Source of the DNA: JBBPYR01 sp038199755
GTDB lineage: Bacteria; Chloroflexota; Ktedonobacteria; Ktedonobacterales; Ktedonobacteraceae
Reading direction: 5' to 3'
Assembly (NCBI GenBank): GCA_038199755.1
Contig: JBBPYR010000093.1
Location: 1 to 12,231 of the forward strand
Length of the DNA: 12,231 nucleotides
Positions 7,256 to 12,231 of this stretch are shown one piece after another. The notes under the pieces were generated by a model. The model worked only from the letters and a program-made list of their open reading frames with translations, had not been told where the DNA came from and did not search any database. The position numbers were made by a program, and so were the translations under genes. Within the stretch, counting starts at the first letter, position 1. Each line of letters starts with the position of its first letter.

Positions 7256-7354
7256 GATGAAAATAAGAACAGAGCCGAGAATGCAAGCACATCAGAGGAA
7301 ACTGCGCCGTTGAAGATTTCTCTCGCAGTGAAGCAGGTTGAGAGGAGAGCCATG

Positions 7355-7585
7355 ATGAACAAACAGCATGTGACGTTACCCATTGATGATCTGAGTTGTG
7401 GAGGAGGAGGAGCGTTAATTGTGGAGCGCGCGCTTGCTCACACACCAGGGGTCACTCACTCGTATGTGAATCCCGCGACTGAGATGGCCTACGTAGAATA
7501 CGACCCTACTAAATCGAATATCGAACGGCTTGTCGAGGCGGTGAGGCATTCCGGTTTTCGCGCAGGGGTACCGCGTGTGCGCTAG
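7355..7585 (+). CDS. small HMA-like (copper-chaperone fold) protein with a single metal-site cysteine
   Basis: This 76-aa cytoplasmic protein has the ferredoxin-like HMA pattern: strand (HVTLPIDDL), metal loop, helix (IVERALAHTPGV), strand (HSYVNPAT), strand (MAYVEYDP) and helix (IERLVEAVRHSGFRA). Family members usually have GMTCxxC in the loop; here it reads DLSCGGGGA, keeping C15 but replacing the second Cys with Gly. Cu(I) binding could therefore need a dimer, glutathione or a partner domain, or the protein may have another role. ATG 7352 and ATG 7355 are both possible; AGGAG at 7343-7347 lies 7 nt before 7355. A TTG at 7310 would add 15 residues that do not fit the fold. It follows the first TCAG array and precedes the secreted FIMAH-like gene. 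Confidence 0.8.
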   Translation: MNKQHVTLPIDDLSCGGGGALIVERALAHTPGVTHSYVNPATEMAYVEYDPTKSNIERLVEAVRHSGFRAGVPRVR

Positions 7586-7803
7586 TCAAACCGATCTCAT
7601 ACATCATTTACTTCTGAGCCATTGGCTCCCTATGGGGAGGCGTGATGTATTTGTGATAGGAAACCGCAAAAGAGTGATCTCTTTGTGAGTGTAACCCTTT
7701 ACACTTAAACCGACTCGTTTCCAATTGAGAGAGTTGGCAAATTCCTGGAACCATGTACTGTCCCTACTGAATAGTGTCCCAAAGAATGAAGGAGGCTTCG
7801 ACC
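7586..7803. promoter_or_regulatory. 218-bp leader/promoter region of the FIMAH-like gene, rich in dyads
   Basis: Three inverted repeats lie in a row. ATACATCA/TGATGTAT (7599-7606 and 7643-7650) encloses CTCCC-TATG-GGGAG (7626-7639). AAAGAG-TGAT-CTCTTT follows at 7669-7684, then AGTGTAA-CCCT-TTACACT at 7688-7705. None is followed by a T-run, so they look like operators or RNA structures rather than intrinsic terminators. TTGGCA at 7734-7739 could be a -35, but no convincing -10 is seen. Confidence 0.5.
7688..7705. promoter_or_regulatory. 18-bp palindromic operator-like site
   Basis: AGTGTAA-CCCT-TTACACT is a perfect 7-bp inverted repeat with a 4-nt centre, about 100 bp upstream of the FIMAH-like start codon. 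The geometry suits a dimeric helix-turn-helix repressor or activator. No known consensus is claimed. Confidence 0.5.
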
Positions 7804-8187
7804 ATGAAATTGCGTCTCATAGTGGTGACCCTCGCGATGCTTCTGCTCGCGCTAGGCTTCACGCTGTTTGCTCCGAGCAATGCATCGGCACAGGTGAAAA
7901 CTGATGACTGCGTACACAACGCAACGATCGATTCCCTGGAAATGTGTGTCAAACATGCCGCAGACCAGGGGCATATCGACAGCCAAGACGTCGCACACAC
8001 CTTACTGGTGAAACTCGATAAAGCGGAGGATGCCCTTGCAGACGATCACACAGGGAAAGCCATCCATTGGCTCAACGCATTTATCCACGAGGTGAAGGAG
8101 CAGTCTGGCAAGCACATTGTTCCCATGCATGCCGATGCGCTCGTGATGCATGCGAACATGGTGATCGAGGCTCTTGAGGAGGATTAG
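7804..8187 (+). CDS. secreted His-rich protein with a stand-alone FIMAH-like domain
   Basis: This 127-aa protein begins with a clear signal peptide: MKLRL, a hydrophobic core to about residue 22, and an Ala-Ser-Ala cleavage region near 27-29. The mature part of about 98 residues carries two cysteines (C36, C48), which could form a disulfide, and about ten histidines. Residues about 60-125 resemble the FIMAH domain, which usually ends large secreted bacterial enzymes: LLVKLDKAEDAL, then GKAIHWLNAFIHEVKEQSGKHI, then ADALVMHANMVIEALEE. Here it stands alone. ATG 7804 is chosen because AAGGAGG (7789-7795) is 8 nt upstream and the signal peptide starts directly; an upstream in-frame start at 7774 would spoil it. 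The context between copper genes and the high His content suggest extracytoplasmic metal binding, but this is inference. Confidence 0.85.
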   Translation: MKLRLIVVTLAMLLLALGFTLFAPSNASAQVKTDDCVHNATIDSLEMCVKHAADQGHIDSQDVAHTLLVKLDKAEDALADDHTGKAIHWLNAFIHEVKEQSGKHIVPMHADALVMHANMVIEALEED

Positions 8188-8203
8188 CGATACTGAGAGA
8201 TGA

Positions 8204-8241
8204 AAAAGGCCGCTTCCACATAGTATGGGAAGCGGCCTTTT
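8204..8241 (+). terminator. strong intrinsic terminator after the FIMAH-like gene
   Basis: A perfect 14-bp stem pairs AAAAGGCCGCTTCC (8204-8217) with GGAAGCGGCCTTTT (8228-8241) around a 10-nt loop. The GC-rich core is flanked by A and T runs on the two sides, 16 nt after the stop codon. It separates the FIMAH-like transcript from the ATPase operon, so the latter needs its own promoter. Confidence 0.9.
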
Positions 8242-8259
8242 GATAGGATAGCTTTATCA

Positions 8260-8303
8260 TCAGCGAAACATCAGGCTGTCCTCAAGGTGCCCTCAGCTAG
8301 CTA
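8260..8303 (+). promoter_or_regulatory. second four-unit 11-bp direct repeat (TCARN7) upstream of the ATPase gene
   Basis: Units start at 8260, 8271, 8282 and 8293: TCAGCGAAACA, TCAGGCTGTCC, TCAAGGTGCCC and TCAGCTAGCTA. Three of four have TCAG and the third has TCAA, all exactly 11 bp apart. The array lies just after the terminator and about 25 nt before a possible upstream start (8329). It matches the array at 7212-7255 in unit, period and copy number, so the same OmpR/PhoB-type regulator probably acts at both. Confidence 0.75.
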
Positions 8304-8328
8304 TGCGAAAGTTAGAAGTGGAGAGGCA

Positions 8329-8487
8329 ATGACAACACAGACATATCCTTGTCAGTACACGCTCTCTCTGGAGGCGCAAAGTACCTATGATGAAGAGACA
8401 AGAACAACACGTAGAAGTCGCGGTTCGAGACCCGATCTGCGGTATGGAAATTCAATCCAGCCAAGCCGTTGCGACACGTACCAGTGA
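8329..8487 (+). CDS. possible 52-aa upstream overlapping ORF (translational leader?)
   Basis: ATG 8329 has a better ribosome binding site (GGAGAGG, 8320-8326) than the ATPase start and is the first start after the TCAG array. The product begins MTTQTYPCQYTLSLEAQ and then runs in another frame through the first 100 nt of the ATPase gene, where it becomes Arg/Ser-rich and unlike a natural protein. It may be a leader ORF coupling translation into the ATPase start, or only chance. A frameshift joining it to the ATPase would give a longer N-terminus, but there is no homology-based reason to think so. Confidence 0.25.
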   Translation: MTTQTYPCQYTLSLEAQSTYDEETRTTRRSRGSRPDLRYGNSIQPSRCDTYQ

Positions 8488-11089
8488 AGTGGAGACACTC
8501 TACTTCTGCTCGGAGCGATGCGTACAGCAATTTGATCAGCAGCAGAGCGGTTCCGCGACAACGGGCGTATCTGGCAACGGACGGCTACAACACATCGAAC
8601 TTTCAGTTGCTGGCTTGCAAAATCGCCAAGCGGCGGCACGCCTTGAAGAACAGATACACGCTCTTCCCGGTGTAGAGCAAGTAAGAGCAAACACGAAAAC
8701 ACACATCGTTCGTATTACCTATGATCCTATCAAGTCATCACTTACGGCCATTGTTGGGCAAGCGCGTTCTGCTGGCTATACGATTGGGGGCGCGAGTACG
8801 CAATTGGATATTCAGGGGATGCATTGTGCGTCCTGTGTAGTTGCCATCGAACATGCGCTCAAGCAGACTCCTGGTGTCCTGGATGCCACCGTGAACCTGG
8901 CAACCCAACAGGCTCACATTGACTACGTGCCTGGTTTGATACATCCGGCTGGTCTCACACAGGCCGTTGAGACAGCAGGCTATCAGGTGCGTCGTACACC
9001 ATCCGCACCCGGAGAGACGACGACCGACCGTGCTGAGCAGGATATGGCTCGTGAGTATCAAGCACTGCTGCGTAAATTCTGGTTTGCCGCTCTCATCTCG
9101 TTGCCAGTCATCGTCTTTTCCTATCCCGAGTTCTTTCCAGGGCTACGGGACTGGCTTACACCAGGCAGCGATGCACGGCGTCTGGTATGGGGAATTCTTG
9201 GCTTGGTCACGCTGCCGGTGATGTTTTGGGCTGGGAGTCACTTCTTTACGGGCATGTGGCAAGCCCTCAAGCATCGCCAAGCGAACATGAATACCTTGAT
9301 CGCCATTGGCGTTTCTGCTGCCTGGCTCTACTCAACGGTCGCGGTCATCGCGCCACAAATTTTCCCGTCGATGAAACTGGCCGAAGCATTTTACGATGTG
9401 ACTGCCGTGGTGGTTGCCCTGGTCAATCTGGGGTTGGCGCTCGAACTGAGGGCGCGTGGACGCACCAGTGAAGCCATTAAGAAACTGGTCGGCCTACAAG
9501 CCAAGACCGCACGTGTGGTGCGCGCTGGCGTCGAACTTGACCTTCCTGTTGAGGAGGTTCTGGTAGGTGACACCATTGTTGTCCGTCCAGGCGAAAAGAT
9601 TCCTGTCGACGGGGTGGTGTTAACAGGCAGTTCAGCGATTGATGAGAGTATGATCACCGGTGAATCTATTCCTGTGGAGAAGCATGAAGCGGATGAGGTC
9701 ATTGGCGCGACGATGAACCAGACAGGGAGTTTCCACTTCCGGGCCACAAAAATCGGCAAAGATACCGCGCTTGCCCAGATTATCCGCCTCGTGCAAGACG
9801 CACAAGGCTCCAAAGCCCCTATTCAACGCATCGTCGATCAGGTCTCGCACTACTTTGTGCCAGCCGTCATGATTCTGGCAGTTGCAGCGGCGGTGACCTG
9901 GTTCATCTTTGGCCCGCAACCGTCCCTCGTCTATGCACTGATTGTCTTTGTGACAACGCTTATTATTGCCTGCCCATGTGCGCTTGGATTGGCAACTCCA
10001 ACCAGCCTCACCGTTGGTATCGGCAAAGGAGCGGAGCATGGTATCCTTATTCGCTCGGGTGATGCGCTGCAGACAACCCAGAACTTACAGGTCATTGTGC
10101 TGGATAAAACGGGAACAATCACCAAGGGAAAACCCGAACTGACGAATGTCGTTGCGGAAAATGGCTTTCACGAAGAAGACATTTTGCGCGTTGCGGCTGC
10201 CGTTGAACGCAATTCGGAACACCCATTGGCTTCTGCCATTGTCGAGGGGGCAAAGGCCCAAAGCAGCGCGTTGCCAGAGGTGCAAAACTTCAATGCGGTA
10301 CCAGGATACGGAGTCGAGGCAGATGTCGAGGGGCGGCATATTCTCCTGGGCAATGCCAGATTTATGGAGCGTAACACGGTTCTATTAGGGCGTCTGGCAG
10401 TAGAAAGTCAGCATCTCGCCGACAATGGAAAGACTCCTATGTATATCGCGATTGATGGACGTGCGGCTGGTATTGTAGCGGTTGCCGACACCGTCAAGGA
10501 AGAATCAGTCGCGGCAATTGCAGCTCTTAAGCATCTGGGGTTGCAGGTCGTGATGCTCACCGGCGATAACCGCCGCACAGCAGAGGCGATTGGACGACAG
10601 GTGGGTGTAGACCGTGTGCTTGCCGAAGTGCTTCCACAAGACAAGGCCCATGAGGTGCAGAAGCTCCAATTGGAAGGCAAACAGGTGGGCATGGTGGGTG
10701 ATGGCATCAACGACGCACCAGCCTTGACACAGGCGAATGTCGGTTTTGCCATTGGCACAGGAACGGATGTGGCCATTGAGGCGGCGGATATCACCCTCAT
10801 CAGTGGAAGTCTCAACGGGGTAGTAACGGCTATCGAAATTTCAAAAGCGACCATGCGGAACGTACGGCAGAATTTGTTTGGAGCCTTCATCTACAACGGT
10901 CTGGGTATTCCTATCGCGATGGGACTGCTCTATCCCTTCATTGGGCTCCTGCTGAGTCCGTTGCTTGCCGCAGCCGCAATGGCAGCCAGTTCCGTCACCG
11001 TCGTGACCAATGCGAACCGTTTACGCACATGGAAACCAAAATCTGCGCAACGGCAAGCAACTCAAGCACAAAAGGAGGCGCAATCATGA
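8387..11089 (+). CDS. copA: P1B-type Cu(I)-exporting ATPase with N-terminal YHS and two HMA domains
   Basis: This 900-aa inner-membrane pump hydrolyses ATP to export Cu(I). The N-terminus has a YHS domain (about 11-50: DPICGM with C18, FCSERC with C41/C45), probably a metal-binding entry site. Next is a degenerate HMA domain without cysteines (about 66-133, GLQNRQ in place of GMxCxxC) and an intact HMA (138-203, GMHCASC with C147/C150). The core shows the actuator TGES (424-427), CPC in the transport helix (529-531), phosphorylated D573 in DKTGT, the HP motif (H612-P613), TGDN (725-728) and GDGINDAP (771-778). YN in the seventh helix and MAASSV in the eighth match Cu(I) pumps (P1B-1). ATG 8387 is the first in-frame start after a stop at 8330, although GGAGG is a long 12 nt upstream. 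The gene overlaps the cupredoxin gene by ATGA. The symbol reflects family; substrate is inferred from motifs. Confidence 0.95.
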   Translation: MMKRQEQHVEVAVRDPICGMEIQSSQAVATRTSEVETLYFCSERCVQQFDQQQSGSATTGVSGNGRLQHIELSVAGLQNRQAAARLEEQIHALPGVEQVRANTKTHIVRITYDPIKSSLTAIVGQARSAGYTIGGASTQLDIQGMHCASCVVAIEHALKQTPGVLDATVNLATQQAHIDYVPGLIHPAGLTQAVETAGYQVRRTPSAPGETTTDRAEQDMAREYQALLRKFWFAALISLPVIVFSYPEFFPGLRDWLTPGSDARRLVWGILGLVTLPVMFWAGSHFFTGMWQALKHRQANMNTLIAIGVSAAWLYSTVAVIAPQIFPSMKLAEAFYDVTAVVVALVNLGLALELRARGRTSEAIKKLVGLQAKTARVVRAGVELDLPVEEVLVGDTIVVRPGEKIPVDGVVLTGSSAIDESMITGESIPVEKHEADEVIGATMNQTGSFHFRATKIGKDTALAQIIRLVQDAQGSKAPIQRIVDQVSHYFVPAVMILAVAAAVTWFIFGPQPSLVYALIVFVTTLIIACPCALGLATPTSLTVGIGKGAEHGILIRSGDALQTTQNLQVIVLDKTGTITKGKPELTNVVAENGFHEEDILRVAAAVERNSEHPLASAIVEGAKAQSSALPEVQNFNAVPGYGVEADVEGRHILLGNARFMERNTVLLGRLAVESQHLADNGKTPMYIAIDGRAAGIVAVADTVKEESVAAIAALKHLGLQVVMLTGDNRRTAEAIGRQVGVDRVLAEVLPQDKAHEVQKLQLEGKQVGMVGDGINDAPALTQANVGFAIGTGTDVAIEAADITLISGSLNGVVTAIEISKATMRNVRQNLFGAFIYNGLGIPIAMGLLYPFIGLLLSPLLAAAAMAASSVTVVTNANRLRTWKPKSAQRQATQAQKEAQS

Positions 11090-11463
11090 CCCTCACAAAT
11101 ATATTCGCGCTGTTGCTAGGACTCGCTCTCATTGGTGGGATTGCCTGGTTCTTCTGGGGACCGCGCAAAGAAGGAGTGCGCGCGGCCCTCACCTCTAGTG
11201 GGTATCAGGAAGCGATGATCTTAATGAAAGGCGGCTACACTCCTGACGTCATCATCGTGCAACATGGAAAACCCGTTCGTCTCAATTTCCGCAGGGAAGA
11301 AACAGCAGCCTGTTCGGAGATGGTGGTTTTCGACGCCTTTGGCAAAAGTGCTAGCTTGCCGACCGGAGAGACGGTTCCAGTAGAGTTTTTGCCAGAGAAG
11401 CCCGGTGAGTACGAGTTTTCGTGCCAGATGGGGATGTTCCGTGGCAAGGTCATCGTTGAGTAA
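11086..11463 (+). CDS. membrane-anchored cupredoxin-like protein
   Basis: This 125-aa protein has an N-terminal helix (about 5-24) that anchors it and a single extracytoplasmic cupredoxin domain (about 45-125) of the EfeO/Cupredoxin_1 type. Likely copper ligands lie in EETAACSEMV (C76 region) and in the closing loop FSCQMGMFRG (C113, M115, M117). The preceding GEYEF and following KVIVE are typical of the fold. ATG 11086 overlaps the ATPase stop (ATGA) with GGAGG 7 nt upstream, so it is translationally coupled. It probably accepts or buffers Cu delivered across the membrane by the pump. A longer reading from 11029 lies inside the ATPase C-terminus and lacks support. Confidence 0.9.
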   Translation: MTLTNIFALLLGLALIGGIAWFFWGPRKEGVRAALTSSGYQEAMILMKGGYTPDVIIVQHGKPVRLNFRREETAACSEMVVFDAFGKSASLPTGETVPVEFLPEKPGEYEFSCQMGMFRGKVIVE

Positions 11464-11479
11464 GCCAGAACGAAGCAAG

Positions 11480-11519
11480 AGGGAGTGTGTGATGCTCTTG
11501 TGAGAGCACAATGCTCCCT
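11480..11519 (+). other. two-stage hairpin between the cupredoxin and DUF2933-like genes
   Basis: An outer stem AGGGAG/CTCCCT (11480-11485 and 11514-11519) encloses an inner stem TGCTCT-TGTG-AGAGCA (11493-11508). No T-run follows, so it could be a transcript-stabilising or attenuating structure within the 168-nt gap rather than a full terminator. Confidence 0.45.
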
Positions 11520-11631
11520 ATGTGACGAAGATGTGAGATCAGAGCCTGATACTACAACATGATGGGGCAAAGAGTCTCGCCTCTTGAAGTAGACATCCCA
11601 AGAAAGCACCCAAAATGTGGAGAAAACAAGA

Positions 11632-11913
11632 ATGAATATACAAGAACAAACCCAATACCAACCTCAAAAAGGCAAATGGTTTCAGTCACGTATCACCTTC
11701 ATGGTGCTACTCGGTTTTATCGCCATTGGTGCCTTTTTCCTGATCACGGGACATTCAGCGTACCTCTTTGGTCTTTGGCCTTTTGCGCTGTTTCTACTGT
11801 GTCCGTTAATGATGCTCTTTATGCATGGCGGACATGGCGGGAACGGTAAAAATGATGGTTCCTCTTCTGGAAATTCAGATCCCGCGCAGCCTCCTGAGGG
11901 AGATCAGCAATGA
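11632..11913 (+). CDS. DUF2933-like small membrane protein
   Basis: The protein has 93 aa. A polar N-terminus (about 1-20) is followed by two hydrophobic helices (about 22-42 and 46-64) and then the motif LCPLMMLFMHGGHGG, typical of the DUF2933 family, where a Cys-Pro-Leu-Met and a His/Met/Gly-rich tail follow the last helix. The C-terminus is Gly/Ser/Pro-rich and disordered. DUF2933 genes are commonly found near copper efflux genes; the His and Met residues could bind metal, though no function is proven. ATG 11632 is preferred over GTG 11617 because GGAG (11619-11622) is 9 nt upstream. Confidence 0.8.
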   Translation: MNIQEQTQYQPQKGKWFQSRITFMVLLGFIAIGAFFLITGHSAYLFGLWPFALFLLCPLMMLFMHGGHGGNGKNDGSSSGNSDPAQPPEGDQQ

Positions 11914-11972
11914 ACACGGATACACAAGCCTTCTTTCCTCGTAGAGGACACCACGCATCTGTGGAAGCATAA
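11910..11972 (+). CDS. possible 20-aa ORF overlapping the DUF2933-like stop
   Basis: An ATGA overlap (11910-11913) and GGGAG about 6 nt upstream give the right signals for coupled translation of MNTDTQAFFPRRGHHASVEA. The product is polar, with a His pair, and matches no family I know. It may be a genuine microprotein or only a chance reading between two genes. Confidence 0.25.
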   Translation: MNTDTQAFFPRRGHHASVEA

Positions 11973-11997
11973 CTGATGAAGCGAAAGGACAAAGAGC

Positions 11998-12231
11998 ATG
12001 GACACACCGGCACGTAAAAATAAGACGAGGTGGCGAACAGTAGGAATAGCAGTCCTACTGCTAGCACTGGTAATTGCTGGCCTGGCTCTATGGAATGCGA
12101 CGCGAACAGCGGGCACAACAAACACTGCGACCACTCAGGTTGGCACGAACATGCAGACCAATGATGGCGGTCAAGTCACCGTAAAAGTGACCTGGCAAGG
12201 GAAAAATGTTGGACCTGTATTCACGCTGGAA
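11998..12231 (+). CDS. membrane-anchored extracytoplasmic protein, N-terminus (partial, runs off right edge)
   Basis: ATG 11998 with AAGGA (11985-11989) 8 nt upstream opens 78 codons to the window end with no stop. The basic N-terminus (RKNKTRWR) is followed by a helix at about 15-33, then a Thr/Asn-rich linker and the start of a beta-rich domain: GGQVTVKVTWQGKNVGP followed by VFTLE. The pattern suggests an immunoglobulin-like or cupredoxin-like extracytoplasmic domain, but the informative part lies outside the window. Same direction as the ATPase-cupredoxin-DUF2933 series, so it may be another envelope metal-handling protein (inference). Confidence 0.75.
   Translation, partial: MDTPARKNKTRWRTVGIAVLLLALVIAGLALWNATRTAGTTNTATTQVGTNMQTNDGGQVTVKVTWQGKNVGPVFTLE

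Noticed and set aside
7310..7354. TTG-initiated N-terminal extension of the HMA-like protein
   Set aside because: The extra residues do not fit the HMA fold, and AGGAG at 7343-7347 supports ATG 7352/7355.
9391..9813. Long minus-strand open frames inside the ATPase gene
   Set aside because: They are antisense shadows of a clearly coding gene, with low-complexity Ser/Arg/Thr composition and no ribosome binding site.
11029..11085. Upstream start for the cupredoxin inside the ATPase C-terminus
   Set aside because: It would add a non-hydrophobic segment before the anchor helix; ATG 11086 has a strong ribosome binding site and the ATGA overlap.

Overview
The window is most consistent with a member of the Chloroflexota, possibly a Ktedonobacteria-like lineage. 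This is inferred from the cytochrome b gene set, the ABC1 kinase, strong AGGAG-type ribosome binding sites, a moderate-to-slightly-high GC content and the abundance of small secreted or membrane proteins. No rRNA or housekeeping marker is present, so the placement is tentative. I see no transposase, phage gene, CRISPR array or tRNA.

Layout. Positions 1-152 (minus) hold the N-terminus of a response regulator that runs off the left edge. Positions 298-2420 (minus) are a compact respiratory operon, read right to left: a b6-type cytochrome b carrying all four heme-ligand histidines (2420-1764), a 346-aa bitopic membrane protein with a large extracytoplasmic part (1762-722), a 105-aa two-helix protein overlapping it by ATGA (725-408), and a 34-aa single-helix microprotein (402-298). 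A 428-bp divergent intergenic region with iterated TATCAC-type repeats separates this operon from a plus-strand gene (2849-4939). That gene encodes a full ABC1/UbiB-type kinase fused to a C-terminal domain resembling L-2-amino-thiazoline-4-carboxylate hydrolases.

From 5100 to the right edge, all genes are on the plus strand and appear to form a metal (probably copper) response and efflux region. It starts with an OmpR/PhoB-type response regulator and a sensor histidine kinase (5100-7205). These are followed by a small HMA-like protein with only one of the usual two metal-binding cysteines (7355-7585), a secreted His-rich protein with a FIMAH-like fold (7804-8187) ending at a strong hairpin terminator, and a 900-aa YHS-HMA-HMA P1B-type ATPase with a CPC motif (8387-11089). 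Next come a membrane-anchored cupredoxin translationally coupled to the ATPase (11086-11463), a DUF2933-like small membrane protein (11632-11913), a possible 20-aa ORF, and the start of another membrane-anchored extracytoplasmic protein cut by the right edge (11998-12231).

The most striking non-coding observation is a pair of four-unit direct repeats with an exact 11-bp period (TCAG plus 7 nt). One lies just upstream of the HMA-like gene (7212-7255) and the other just upstream of the ATPase gene (8260-8303). An 11-bp direct-repeat spacing is the hallmark of OmpR/PhoB-family binding sites, so the adjacent two-component system very probably controls both metal-handling transcription units. A working model: the sensor kinase detects envelope metal stress, the regulator binds the TCAG arrays, the ATPase exports Cu(I), and the cupredoxin, FIMAH-like protein and DUF2933 protein bind or buffer the metal outside the membrane.
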